A stretch of 41,096 nucleotides of DNA from an uncultured bacterium (GCA_902769585.1 CACXPT010000052.1:1-41096); one strand, 5' to 3'. Shown: positions 16,960 to 24,941, counted from the stretch's first letter. Notes: generated by a model from the letters alone, not told the origin. Numbers and translations are program-made.

Positions 16960-19900
16960 ATGGAATGCGATGCGAAGATGCACGAACGGGAGGGTCGCGC
17001 TCCTGCGCGACCGAAGCGGGCGTTGTGGTTGCGGACGCGCAGGAGCGCGTCCCTCCCGTGGGTGGCGATAGGATTGGCGGTGCTCGGGCAGGTCTTTGCC
17101 GCCGACTTCATTCAGGAATCCGCGCGGAAGATTCCCCTGGTGAAGGAGACGGACGTGCTCGTGGTGGGCGGGTCGTCGGGCGCCGTCACGGCGGCGCTCG
17201 CGGCGAAGGCCGCAGGGGCGGACGTCTATCTCGTCGCGCCGCGTCCGTACCTGGGCGAGGACATCGCAGGGACGCTGCGCCTCGGCCTCGAGGACGGCGA
17301 GGAGCCGGACACCGAGCTCGCCAAGGAGATATGGCTTGATCGATCCACGACTTTTCCGTTCACGTACAAGGCCGACGCGCCAGCCATCGCGCCGCATGCG
17401 GACAAGAACAGCACGATCCTCTCCGACGGCCGGTCCGACGACGTGGTCCACGGCTCGGTGCAGTATGACGTGCCTAAGGTAAAGATCAATGCCGACCTCG
17501 GCGCGGTGCGCTTCGTGGAGACCGTGGAGCTCGTCAGCTTCAAGCGGAAGGACGACTTCGCCGTATCCGGCGCGCGCCTCGTCACGAGCACGGACGGCAA
17601 GACGTGGTCGCGCCCCGTGCAGCTCCAGCAGGTGCCGGGAGGCATGGAACACCAGTGCTGGCGGGCGCAGATCGGCCGCGAGATCCGCTACGTGGGCCTT
17701 GCGGCTTTCCGCCGCGAAGGTTGCCGCCGGATGCTGCTTGGCGAGATCTCGTTCCGCGCGAAGACGGGCGAGGTGCGCCGCCGCATTCCCACGCCGCTCC
17801 AGGTGAAGCAGGCGTTCGACGCTGCGCTCCTCACGAACGGCGTGGAGTTCATCACCGGCTCGTACGTGACGGACATCCTGCGCGACAGCGCCGGCGCGGT
17901 GTCAGGCGTGGTGATGGCGAACCGCAGCGGACGTCAGGCGGTCAGGGCCAAGACGATCGTCGACGCGACGGAACGCGCGACGGTGGCGCGGCTCGCAGGG
18001 GTGCCGTTCTCGCCGTATCCGGCGGGCGAGCAGACGTTCACGCGCATTGTCATTTCCATGGACCGTCCGAACGCACCTGGAATGACAACGCGTCTCCTGC
18101 CTGGCGAGTACCGCACGAGCGGCCGCGTCTTGAAGGGGAAGTCGGGCCAGGCGTGGGAGTGCACGCTCAATATCCCGATGAAGGACGGCTCATATGCATC
18201 CTTCGCGGAGGCGGAGCAGATCGCCCGCGACCGCACGTTCACGAAAGGCTTGCTGGACGCGGCGGACACGCTATTCCAGGTGCCGCCGGACCACGCGACG
18301 GGTTCCGTGCCGCACGTGTTCGTGTTGGGCGGGTGCGCTGCTGCGGACGCGCAGGAGCGCGTCCCTCCCGCGTCATTGCGGCCACTTGCGTTCATGCGGA
18401 AGGGGACCGAGGTGGGCGCGCTGGCGGCTCGGGATGCACGGGGAGGGTCGCGCTCCCGCGCGACCGAGAAGGCGGACGCGCAGGAGCGCGTCCCTCCCGT
18501 GGGTGGCACGGACGCGCAGGAGCGCGTCCCTCCCTACGATACGCGCGAGTTCCTTGTGGGGCTGCGGCCGTTTGACAAAGGACTGCCCACGGTCGAATCG
18601 CCGGCGGGGCCCCTGCCCGTGCTGGGCACGTACGACGTGGTCGTGGTGGGTGGCGGAACGGCCGGCGCACCGGCGGGCATTGGCGCGGGACGTCGCGGCG
18701 CGAAAACACTTCTGATCGAGTTCCTCTATGGCCTCGGCGGCGTGGGGACGCTCGGCATGATCGGCAAGTACTGGTACGGAAACCGCGTGGGCTTCACGAC
18801 GGAGCACGACAAGGGCGTGGAGGCGCTGGGCGCGGCAGTGCATGTGGTGGGCAAACGCGAATGGTGGCGGCGCGAGAACCGTGCGGCCGGCGTGGAGCTG
18901 TGGTTCGGCGCGATGGCGTGCGGAGCGGTGGTGCGTGATGGCCGCGTGGCGGGCGTGGTGGTGGCCACGCCGCAGGGGCGCGGTGTGGTACTGGCCAAGG
19001 ACGTTGTGGACGCAACTGGCAACGCGGACATCGCGGCGGCTGCGGGCGCGCGCTGCGAGTTCCTCGGAGCGGGCGAGATAGCGCTTCAGGGCGCGGGACT
19101 CTCCGAACGCCGCCTCGGCGAGAGCTACATCAACTCGGACTGGGGCTACGTCAACGAGTGCGACGCCGTCGACCTGTGGCTCTTCGGCGTGCGCGGGCGC
19201 GCTGGCGCGGCTCGCAACTCGTGGGACGTGTCGCAGGCGACTGAGACGCGCGAGCGGCGGCGGATCGTCGGCACGGTGGTCGTTTCGCCGCTCGACGTGG
19301 TGAACGAGCGCACGTTCCCGGACACCATCGTGCAGGGCCGAAGCGATTTCGACAGCCATGGCCCCTCCGTGGACGACATCTGCTACGTGAGCGAAGCGAA
19401 CGGAAAGAAGATATACGGCGTGAACGTGCCTTACCGCGCGATCCTGCCGGAGAAGACTGACGGCCTGGCGGTGGTGGGCCTCGGCATCAGCGCGCACCGC
19501 GACGCGCTGCCGCTCATGCGCATGCAGCCCGACGTGCAGAACGCGGGCTACGCGGCAGGCGTGGCGGCCGCGATGGCCGCAGAGAAGGGGACGGAGCTGC
19601 GCGCGATCGACGTGAAGGAGTTGCAGAAGCATCTCGTTGATAAGGGAATAATCCCGGAGGAGGTGCTTTCGTGGGAGGACAACGCTGGCGTGGACACGGA
19701 GCGCTGGCTCACGGCGGTGCGCGACATGGGCGACGGCTACAAGGGCGTGTCCGTCGTCCTCTCCGATCCTGCGCGCGCCGTGCCCGCTCTGCGTGACGCA
19801 TACGCGAAGGCGACGACGCCGAGCGCGCGGCTCGTGTACGCGCACGTGCTCGGCATCCTCGGCGACGCAACGGGTGCCGACACGCTCGCCGGACAGTTGA

Positions 19901-20376
19901 GCGGACGCGACCCGCAGATCACGATAAACGCGCAGGGGCTTGCGGCGTTCGGGCGGCGGATGAGCGAACGCGACAGCTTCATAGTCGCGCTCGGCCGCAC
20001 GCGCAGTCCGGTCGCTCTCGAGCCGCTCTTGGGCGAGCTCGCTAAGGTGAATGCGGGAACGCCGCCCGCGCATGTCCGTGCGCTTTCGCTCGCGCTTGAG
20101 GCGCTGGGCGATTCGCGTGCCGCGCCGGCCCTCGCGGCGACGCTCGCGAAGCCCGGCATCTCCGGCTGGGCGCGTTCGGGCGCGGCGGCGGTCACGCCGT
20201 CCGGCGGGTTCGGCTCCAGTCCCGAGAACGGGCGTTGCCTACGCGAGCTGAATCTCGCCCGCGCGCTCTACGCGTGCGGCGACCACGAGGGTGTTGCGCG
20301 TAAGATACTAGAGGCATACGCCGCCGACATGCGCGGCGTCTTCGCGCTCCACGCCCGCGCCGTGCTGAAGCGCTGA
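16960..20376 (+). CDS. Giant secreted two-domain FAD-dependent oxidoreductase with HEAT-like tail and translated REP inserts
   Basis: This 1,138-residue fusion reads as follows. The signal sequence has a hydrophobic core (WVAIGLAVLGQVFA) preceded by an Arg-rich n-region encoded by BIME cluster 3. FAD domain 1 (VLVVGGSSGAV near residue 65) is interrupted at about 165-267 by a discoidin-like segment (LVTSTDGKTWSRPVQ) and resumes to about 460. Next come four translated REP units (about 462-525). FAD domain 2 starts at VVVVGGGTAGAPAG near 563, with FLYGLGGVGT and VDATGNADIAAAAGA. HEAT-like alpha repeats run from about 910 to the end. Start 16960 follows AAAGGA by 9 nt; GTG or ATG codons from 16927 are in frame but overlap the transposase. 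Both FAD cores look complete except for the divergent GSSG loop of domain 1. The substrate is unknown; export implies an extracytoplasmic, probably glycan-related, oxidoreduction. Confidence 0.75.
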   Translation: MECDAKMHEREGRAPARPKRALWLRTRRSASLPWVAIGLAVLGQVFAADFIQESARKIPLVKETDVLVVGGSSGAVTAALAAKAAGADVYLVAPRPYLGEDIAGTLRLGLEDGEEPDTELAKEIWLDRSTTFPFTYKADAPAIAPHADKNSTILSDGRSDDVVHGSVQYDVPKVKINADLGAVRFVETVELVSFKRKDDFAVSGARLVTSTDGKTWSRPVQLQQVPGGMEHQCWRAQIGREIRYVGLAAFRREGCRRMLLGEISFRAKTGEVRRRIPTPLQVKQAFDAALLTNGVEFITGSYVTDILRDSAGAVSGVVMANRSGRQAVRAKTIVDATERATVARLAGVPFSPYPAGEQTFTRIVISMDRPNAPGMTTRLLPGEYRTSGRVLKGKSGQAWECTLNIPMKDGSYASFAEAEQIARDRTFTKGLLDAADTLFQVPPDHATGSVPHVFVLGGCAAADAQERVPPASLRPLAFMRKGTEVGALAARDARGGSRSRATEKADAQERVPPVGGTDAQERVPPYDTREFLVGLRPFDKGLPTVESPAGPLPVLGTYDVVVVGGGTAGAPAGIGAGRRGAKTLLIEFLYGLGGVGTLGMIGKYWYGNRVGFTTEHDKGVEALGAAVHVVGKREWWRRENRAAGVELWFGAMACGAVVRDGRVAGVVVATPQGRGVVLAKDVVDATGNADIAAAAGARCEFLGAGEIALQGAGLSERRLGESYINSDWGYVNECDAVDLWLFGVRGRAGAARNSWDVSQATETRERRRIVGTVVVSPLDVVNERTFPDTIVQGRSDFDSHGPSVDDICYVSEANGKKIYGVNVPYRAILPEKTDGLAVVGLGISAHRDALPLMRMQPDVQNAGYAAGVAAAMAAEKGTELRAIDVKELQKHLVDKGIIPEEVLSWEDNAGVDTERWLTAVRDMGDGYKGVSVVLSDPARAVPALRDAYAKATTPSARLVYAHVLGILGDATGADTLAGQLSGRDPQITINAQGLAAFGRRMSERDSFIVALGRTRSPVALEPLLGELAKVNAGTPPAHVRALSLALEALGDSRAAPALAATLAKPGISGWARSGAAAVTPSGGFGSSPENGRCLRELNLARALYACGDHEGVARKILEAYAADMRGVFALHARAVLKR
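16988..17057. repeat. BIME cluster 3: A-B pair inside a signal peptide
   Basis: A at 16988-17012 and B at 17033-17057, offset 45 bp. It has the same 70-bp length as the A-B part of cluster 2 and a similar spacer around GTTGTGG. It is followed by GTGGGTGGC, which also follows B units in other clusters. It is translated as REGRAPARP and RTRRSASLP. Confidence 0.92.
18345..18369 (-). repeat. Single REP unit, variant B, inside the giant FAD protein
   Basis: On the minus strand: foot GGGAG, stem GGACGCGC, loop TCCT, stem GCGCGTCC. It is translated in frame on the plus strand as DAQERVPP, after FAD domain 1. It lies 96 bp (32 codons) before the next unit. Confidence 0.9.
18441..18534. repeat. BIME cluster 4: A, B, B inside the giant FAD protein
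   Basis: A at 18441-18465 (loop TCCC), B at 18474-18498 and B at 18510-18534. Offsets are 33 and 36 bp. It is translated as GGSRSRATE, DAQERVPP and DAQERVPP between the two FAD domains. The 11-nt B-B spacer resembles that of cluster 2. Confidence 0.92.
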
Positions 20377-20409
20377 AGCGGAAAAGATTGTCCGCAGGCG
20401 GCAGGTTTA

Positions 20410-20418
20410 TGCTATAAT
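20410..20418 (+). promoter_or_regulatory. Extended -10 promoter, predicted leaderless
   Basis: TGC-TATAAT ends 6 nt before ATG 20425, so the likely transcription start coincides with the start codon. TTGTCC at 20388-20393 is a poor -35 at 19-bp spacing. Confidence 0.6.
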
Positions 20419-20424
20419 GGCCGC

Positions 20425-21135
20425 ATGAAAACAATCATAGCACTCTCCGTAGCGGCCATTTCGCTGGCCGCAACCGCCGCAAACATCGTGCTGATCGGCG
20501 ATTCTACGCTCGCTCCACGTACCGACGCCGTCAAGCTCGGCAGCTGGGGCGACTCGCTCAAGCCCCTGCTCGCTCCCGGCAACGGCATCGTCAACCGCTC
20601 CGTGGGCGGACGCACGGTACGCACCACGAAGCCGGGATGGGCGAAGAGCCTAGGCCTTATCTCGAAGGGCGACTTCGTGATCATCCAGTTCGGCATCAAC
20701 GACGCCAGCAAGAAGAGGCTGGTGGAAGAGGCTGAGTTCAAGAAGACTCTCGAGGAGTTCGCCGCCGACGTGCAGGCGAAGGGTGCCACGCCGATCATCT
20801 GCAGCCCTGTGGCAAACGCGGGGTACGCCAAGAAGAGCGCGTCCGACGCCGCCTTCAAGCTCACGCCCTCGCGCCGCACGTACGGCGACTACGCGAAGGC
20901 CGTGGCCGAGGAGAAGAAGCTCGCGTACGTGGACATGACGGCGCTCACCGCCGCCGAGCTGGCCAAGGTCGGCAGAGACGCGGCGCTGGCGTTCTATCTT
21001 GGCGATTCCAAGCGCGACGGCAAGCCGATCTTCGACACCACGCATCCGAACAAGGCTGGCGCGAAGCGTTTCGCCGAGCTGTTCGTTGCCGACGTGAAGG
21101 CTCGCAAGCTGCCTGTCGCCAGCCTGTTCAAGTGA
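20425..21135 (+). CDS. Secreted SGNH/GDSL esterase, rhamnogalacturonan acetylesterase-like
   Basis: This 236-residue SGNH hydrolase carries a Sec signal peptide (IIALSVAAISLAATAA). Block I is VLIGDST with the nucleophile Ser near residue 26, the block II Gly is in NRSVGGRT, block III is FGINDAS with the oxyanion Asn, and block V is DTTHPNKAGA with the catalytic Asp-x-x-His. Order, spacing and length match rhamnogalacturonan acetylesterases (CE12 type), which remove acetyl groups from pectic backbones; the exact substrate is inferred. The gene is preceded by an extended -10 only 6 nt from its ATG and followed after 19 nt by the LamG protein, so the two are probably co-transcribed. It is consistent with a plant-glycan or mucin-glycan lifestyle. 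Confidence 0.85.
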   Translation: MKTIIALSVAAISLAATAANIVLIGDSTLAPRTDAVKLGSWGDSLKPLLAPGNGIVNRSVGGRTVRTTKPGWAKSLGLISKGDFVIIQFGINDASKKRLVEEAEFKKTLEEFAADVQAKGATPIICSPVANAGYAKKSASDAAFKLTPSRRTYGDYAKAVAEEKKLAYVDMTALTAAELAKVGRDAALAFYLGDSKRDGKPIFDTTHPNKAGAKRFAELFVADVKARKLPVASLFK

Positions 21136-21154
21136 TACCGAAAGGTGCGCGGAA

Positions 21155-23500
21155 ATGAGGAGCAGAAGCATCGTTGGATTTCTGGCGGCGGCATTGGCGG
21201 CCGGCGCCGCGCAGGCGAAGACCGTGATCTGGTACCGGTTCGAGGAACAGGCGCCGCTCACGAGCACGGCGGCGGGCATGTACGTGACGAACAGCGTGGC
21301 GGCCACGTATCCTGCCATCCCGCGCACGATCAACGGCTCCACCTACAACGACAACAACGGAACGACGCCGAAGGCGGACTACCTGCCCACATACACGAAC
21401 TCCGCGCCAGCGGGCTACTGCGTGTACGACCCCGTCACCGGCGCGCGCGTGGAGAACCGCTGCGGGCTCCACTTCCACACGACGGGGCGCGACGACAAGA
21501 ACGGCGGCATGCTGCGCATCACGGAGGACGCGGCGCTCAACGCGATCACGAACCTCACGCTCGAGGCGTTCGTGCGTCTCGGGCCCGACGTGCCCATCAC
21601 TAGCGGCTACATGCGCCCGATCATCCTGAAGGCGAACACAGGGTTTCAGGGCACGTGGGGTCTGCACGTGTACGAGTCCAATCTCTTCTATCGGGTCACC
21701 TTCCTTCTTGACGACGGCACGACACTCGCGCACGGATGGGGGAACGGCGCGAAGAGCGTGCGCCTCGACGACGGACGCTGGCACCACATGGCCGTGACGT
21801 TCGACTTCGGGACGAGGAAGGTCTACTCGTACGTGGACTATGTCCGCATTTCGACTGCGACCATGGATGAGAAGGCCGTCGGCTTCTACCATCCGGCTAA
21901 CAGTCCGCTCCAGATCGGCGGCAACGCCAGCCACACGACGCGCCGCCACAACGGCGAGATTGATGAGGTGCGCATCTCGGACGAGGCGCTGCCGCCGGAG
22001 AAGTTCCTGCGCTACGTCCCGATGCGCGAGATCGACGGCGACACGATGTACTACCTGCCGTTCGACGCCGGTGCGGAGGACTGGTTCAGCACGACGGCTC
22101 CGCCGATCAACGCGGCGACGAACATCGTCGGCGGCATCACGGTGTACAAGAACGCGACGCTGACGGAAATGCCGTGCGTCACCAACGACGTCCCCGGCGA
22201 CGGCATCCGCAACGGCGTCTTCACGCCCGACCGTTTCGCGAACGGCGGTGCGACCCATCTTCCCGTGACGGGCGTGGGCGCGCACCACGGCGTTTCGTTC
22301 CTTCTGATGGACTCGAACTACCTCATCACCGCCTCCAACTTCACGTTCGAGGCGTTCGTCAAGACGGATCGGCAGACGACCAAGCCGGCAGACAGCCAGT
22401 ACGCCGACTCGTTCTCCATCTTCTATTCCGGCTACATGAAAGTGCTGATGAACGGCGGCAACAACAAGCTGCTCTTCCGCTACAACGGTACCAATATGAC
22501 GGATAGGTACGTGGGCCGCATCGACGACGGACGTTGGCATCATGTCGCCTACGTGTATGATGCCGCGGCGGAGACCATGACAGGTTACGTGGACTACAAG
22601 CAGGTGACCACGGCCGTCGTGGGGTCGGGCGGCCACTCCGACCAAATCCGCATCAGCGGGCAGGATTCTACCTACCAGACGCTCCCCGGCTGCGTGGACG
22701 AGGTGCGCATCACGCGCCGGGCGCTGTCGCCTGCGGAGTTCCTCACGACGCACGACTGCGTGACGCTTCCGACGCTCGCGCACGCGGACTTCGAGGACGG
22801 GCTGGACCTCTCGCCGGACACGGGGCTCATCGGCGCGGGCGTCGCCTCGGCGCGGACGGGCGGCAGCGTGCCCGTGCTGGACCATGCCGTTCCCGGGCGG
22901 ATCGCCATGGACGGCGCGGCGATGCAGGACATCCGCGACAACAGGAAGTCCCTGCGCGTCGACGGCGGCAAGATCGGCTGGACGGAAATCGCGCTTCTCC
23001 GGCAACCGACGTTCACGGTGGAGTTCTTCGCGAAGCTGGAGCATCTCGACTACGTCGCGAACCTGATCCGCCTGACGCGGGGCGAGTCGCCCGACGGCAC
23101 GCCCGCATGGGCGCTCTTCACGTTCGCCCAAGGAACTGCCGACCAGCTGACCATCTGCGCGCAGCAGGGCGAGGGCGACCCGTTCTATTTCCCCGCACAT
23201 AATTTTTCGGCGAGCATTGCGGACGGCAGATGGCACCATTGGGCGCTCACATTCGATGGCACGTCCGGCACGCAGACCGTCATCACGCTCTACCGCGACT
23301 ACCTGCCGCTCTGCACCAAGACGTTGGAGTCCCCGCTCAACTATCTCAACACCGTCAACACGCTCTCCATCGGCGGCACGGGGAGCAATCCCGCGCATAT
23401 CCGCGGCAACTTCGACGAGCTGCGCGTGAGCGCGGGCGTGTTGCCCGTCTCGGCGTTCATGCGCGCCCAGCCGAACGGCAGTATACTGATAGTGAGGTAG
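21155..23500 (+). CDS. Secreted triple LamG (concanavalin A-like) domain protein
   Basis: This 781-residue protein has a signal peptide (SIVGFLAAALAAGAAQA) and three LamG/jellyroll repeats, each marked by a DGRWHHxA core: DGRWHHMAVTFD, DGRWHHVAYVYD and DGRWHHWALTFD. Each is followed by an IGG and an IDEVRIS or FDELRVS closing strand and a LPPEKFL/LSPAEFL linker. Such domains bind glycans or mediate surface contact. No catalytic domain is seen. It ends QPNGSILIVR, fitting the shared C-terminal pattern. AAAGG lies 8-10 nt before the start, and the gene follows the esterase by 19 nt and precedes an FAD gene by 4 nt, suggesting an operon 20425-24863. Confidence 0.82.
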   Translation: MRSRSIVGFLAAALAAGAAQAKTVIWYRFEEQAPLTSTAAGMYVTNSVAATYPAIPRTINGSTYNDNNGTTPKADYLPTYTNSAPAGYCVYDPVTGARVENRCGLHFHTTGRDDKNGGMLRITEDAALNAITNLTLEAFVRLGPDVPITSGYMRPIILKANTGFQGTWGLHVYESNLFYRVTFLLDDGTTLAHGWGNGAKSVRLDDGRWHHMAVTFDFGTRKVYSYVDYVRISTATMDEKAVGFYHPANSPLQIGGNASHTTRRHNGEIDEVRISDEALPPEKFLRYVPMREIDGDTMYYLPFDAGAEDWFSTTAPPINAATNIVGGITVYKNATLTEMPCVTNDVPGDGIRNGVFTPDRFANGGATHLPVTGVGAHHGVSFLLMDSNYLITASNFTFEAFVKTDRQTTKPADSQYADSFSIFYSGYMKVLMNGGNNKLLFRYNGTNMTDRYVGRIDDGRWHHVAYVYDAAAETMTGYVDYKQVTTAVVGSGGHSDQIRISGQDSTYQTLPGCVDEVRITRRALSPAEFLTTHDCVTLPTLAHADFEDGLDLSPDTGLIGAGVASARTGGSVPVLDHAVPGRIAMDGAAMQDIRDNRKSLRVDGGKIGWTEIALLRQPTFTVEFFAKLEHLDYVANLIRLTRGESPDGTPAWALFTFAQGTADQLTICAQQGEGDPFYFPAHNFSASIADGRWHHWALTFDGTSGTQTVITLYRDYLPLCTKTLESPLNYLNTVNTLSIGGTGSNPAHIRGNFDELRVSAGVLPVSAFMRAQPNGSILIVR

Positions 23501-23504
23501 CGGA

Positions 23505-24863
23505 ATGAACCGAAGGGAATTCATCGCAGGTGGCGCGCTGGCGCTTGCGGCGGCGCCGGTCGCGGGCGCGGGGAAGGAACCGGACGCGCGTCCCGGAGAG
23601 GTCGCATACGCGCGGACGCTGCCGGTGAAGGTGGAGACGGACGTCTTCGTGGCCGGCGGCGGTCCGGCCGGCGTGGCGGCGGCAGTCGCCGCGCGCGCGG
23701 GCGTGCCGGAGTTCATGCCGTGGGGCGATGGCGTGCGCGACCTCGCGTGCGGTTTCGGCACGCGTTTCCGCGCCAGGTTGAAGGCGGCGGGCGGCATGCC
23801 GGGACAGGGCGGCGCGTTCGACTTCGAGGTCGTGAAGCGGGTCTACGACGAGGTCGTGGCAGAGTCGGGCGCCGACTTCCTCTTCCAGACGCGTGTCATC
23901 GACGTGGTGCGCGCGGGCGACGCTATCACGCATGCGGTCGTCGCCGCGCCAAGCGGGATCTGGGCGGTGAAGGCGAAGGTATACATCGACGCCACCGGCA
24001 ACGGCGACGTGGCCGTGCAGGCCGGGGTGCCGTTCGAGAAGGGCGACGCGACCGGCCACATGATGCCGGCGTCGCTGCTTTCGTCATGGTTCGGCGTGGA
24101 CTGGGACCGCTGGGCGCAGGAGAGGCCGAAGGGCCTGCCGCAGCCGTTCGGCGCCGAGCTGGCGCGCGCCTGCGCGGACGGCGTCTTCGCGGAGCCGGAC
24201 CTGCACCTGTCGGCAGTCTGCCGTTTCCCGGGCGGCTACGCGACCGCCAACCTGGGCCACCTCTTCAACCTCGACGGGACGGACGAGCGTTCGCTCACGA
24301 ATGGATACGTCCGCGGCCGCGTATCGATGAAGGAGTACGAACGCTACTTCCGCGAGTACCTCAGGCGCGGGTTCGAGAACGTGCGCCTCGCCGAGACGGC
24401 CGCGCTGATGGGCGTGCGCGAGACGCGGCGCATCATGGGCGACTACGTGATGACGCTGGACGACTACATGAAACGCGCGGTGTTCCCGGACGAGATCGGC
24501 CGCTACTCCTATCCGATCGACATCCATCCCTCGAGCGCCGACAAGGCCGCCTACGAGAAGCATCGCGAGGAGTTCGACCGCCTCTACCGCTACAAGCGGG
24601 GCGAAAGCTACGGCATCCCTTATCGCATCCTCTGCGCGAAAGGCGTGCGGAACCTGCTTGTGGCTGGGCGGTGCGTCTCCACCGACCAGAAGGTGCAGGC
24701 GTCCATACGAGTGATTCCGGCGTGCTACATCACGGGTCAGGCTGCCGGCATGGCCGCGGCGCTTGCCGTCGCAGGCGTGGGCGACGTGCACAGCGTGGAC
24801 GTGAAGGCGCTCCAGAGGAAGCTGAAGGACTTCGGCGCGTACCTCCCCAACGCATCGGTTTGA
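23505..24863 (+). CDS. Tat-exported FAD-dependent oxidoreductase with an apparent deletion in its FAD-binding core
   Basis: This 452-residue member of the FAD_oxidored family has a twin-arginine signal (MNRREFIAGG) and the dinucleotide motif VFVAGGGPAGVAAA. It also has VYIDATGNGDVA mid-protein and the C-terminal NLLVAGRCVS motif. Compared with the paralogue at 6171, the second Rossmann strand with its ribose-binding Glu and the LGG signature are missing: VAARAG runs straight into VPEFMPWGDG, the segment that normally follows LGG..TAG. About two dozen residues appear to be lost in frame near 23690-23705. FAD binding is therefore doubtful and this may be a recently inactivated copy. It is the last gene of the probable esterase-LamG operon, 4 nt after the LamG stop, and is followed by a REP-like hairpin. 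Confidence 0.78.
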   Translation: MNRREFIAGGALALAAAPVAGAGKEPDARPGEVAYARTLPVKVETDVFVAGGGPAGVAAAVAARAGVPEFMPWGDGVRDLACGFGTRFRARLKAAGGMPGQGGAFDFEVVKRVYDEVVAESGADFLFQTRVIDVVRAGDAITHAVVAAPSGIWAVKAKVYIDATGNGDVAVQAGVPFEKGDATGHMMPASLLSSWFGVDWDRWAQERPKGLPQPFGAELARACADGVFAEPDLHLSAVCRFPGGYATANLGHLFNLDGTDERSLTNGYVRGRVSMKEYERYFREYLRRGFENVRLAETAALMGVRETRRIMGDYVMTLDDYMKRAVFPDEIGRYSYPIDIHPSSADKAAYEKHREEFDRLYRYKRGESYGIPYRILCAKGVRNLLVAGRCVSTDQKVQASIRVIPACYITGQAAGMAAALAVAGVGDVHSVDVKALQRKLKDFGAYLPNASV

Positions 24864-24877
24864 AAATGAAGTCAGTG

Positions 24878-24910
24878 GTGCGGACGCAATAAATTGCGTC
24901 CTTCCCGCAC
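24878..24910. repeat. REP-like hairpin, third stem variant, between genes
   Basis: GGACGCAAT-AA-ATTGCGTCC (24882-24901) is a perfect 9-bp stem, with outer GTGCG/CGCAC pairing. On the minus strand it follows a GGGAA foot, like a diverged B unit. It may also stop transcription from 23505, although no T-run follows. Confidence 0.6.
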
Positions 24911-24925
24911 TTGTCGGCCTGTTTA

Positions 24926-24934
24926 TGGTATAAT
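24926..24934 (+). promoter_or_regulatory. Extended -10 promoter, predicted leaderless
   Basis: TGG-TATAAT ends 7 nt before ATG 24942. Only a pyrimidine-rich gap (TTTCTGC) lies between, with no ribosome site. Confidence 0.6.
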
Positions 24935-24941
24935 TTTCTGC

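Noticed and set aside
16214..18534. CRISPR array
   Set aside because: The repeats are 25-bp perfect hairpins in both orientations with spacers of 8-26 nt, lie inside genes, and no cas gene is present; they fit REP/BIME elements.
21128..23797. An 889-codon open frame on the minus strand
   Set aside because: It mirrors the LamG gene, whose three domains are clearly coding on the plus strand; composition is typical of an antisense shadow.
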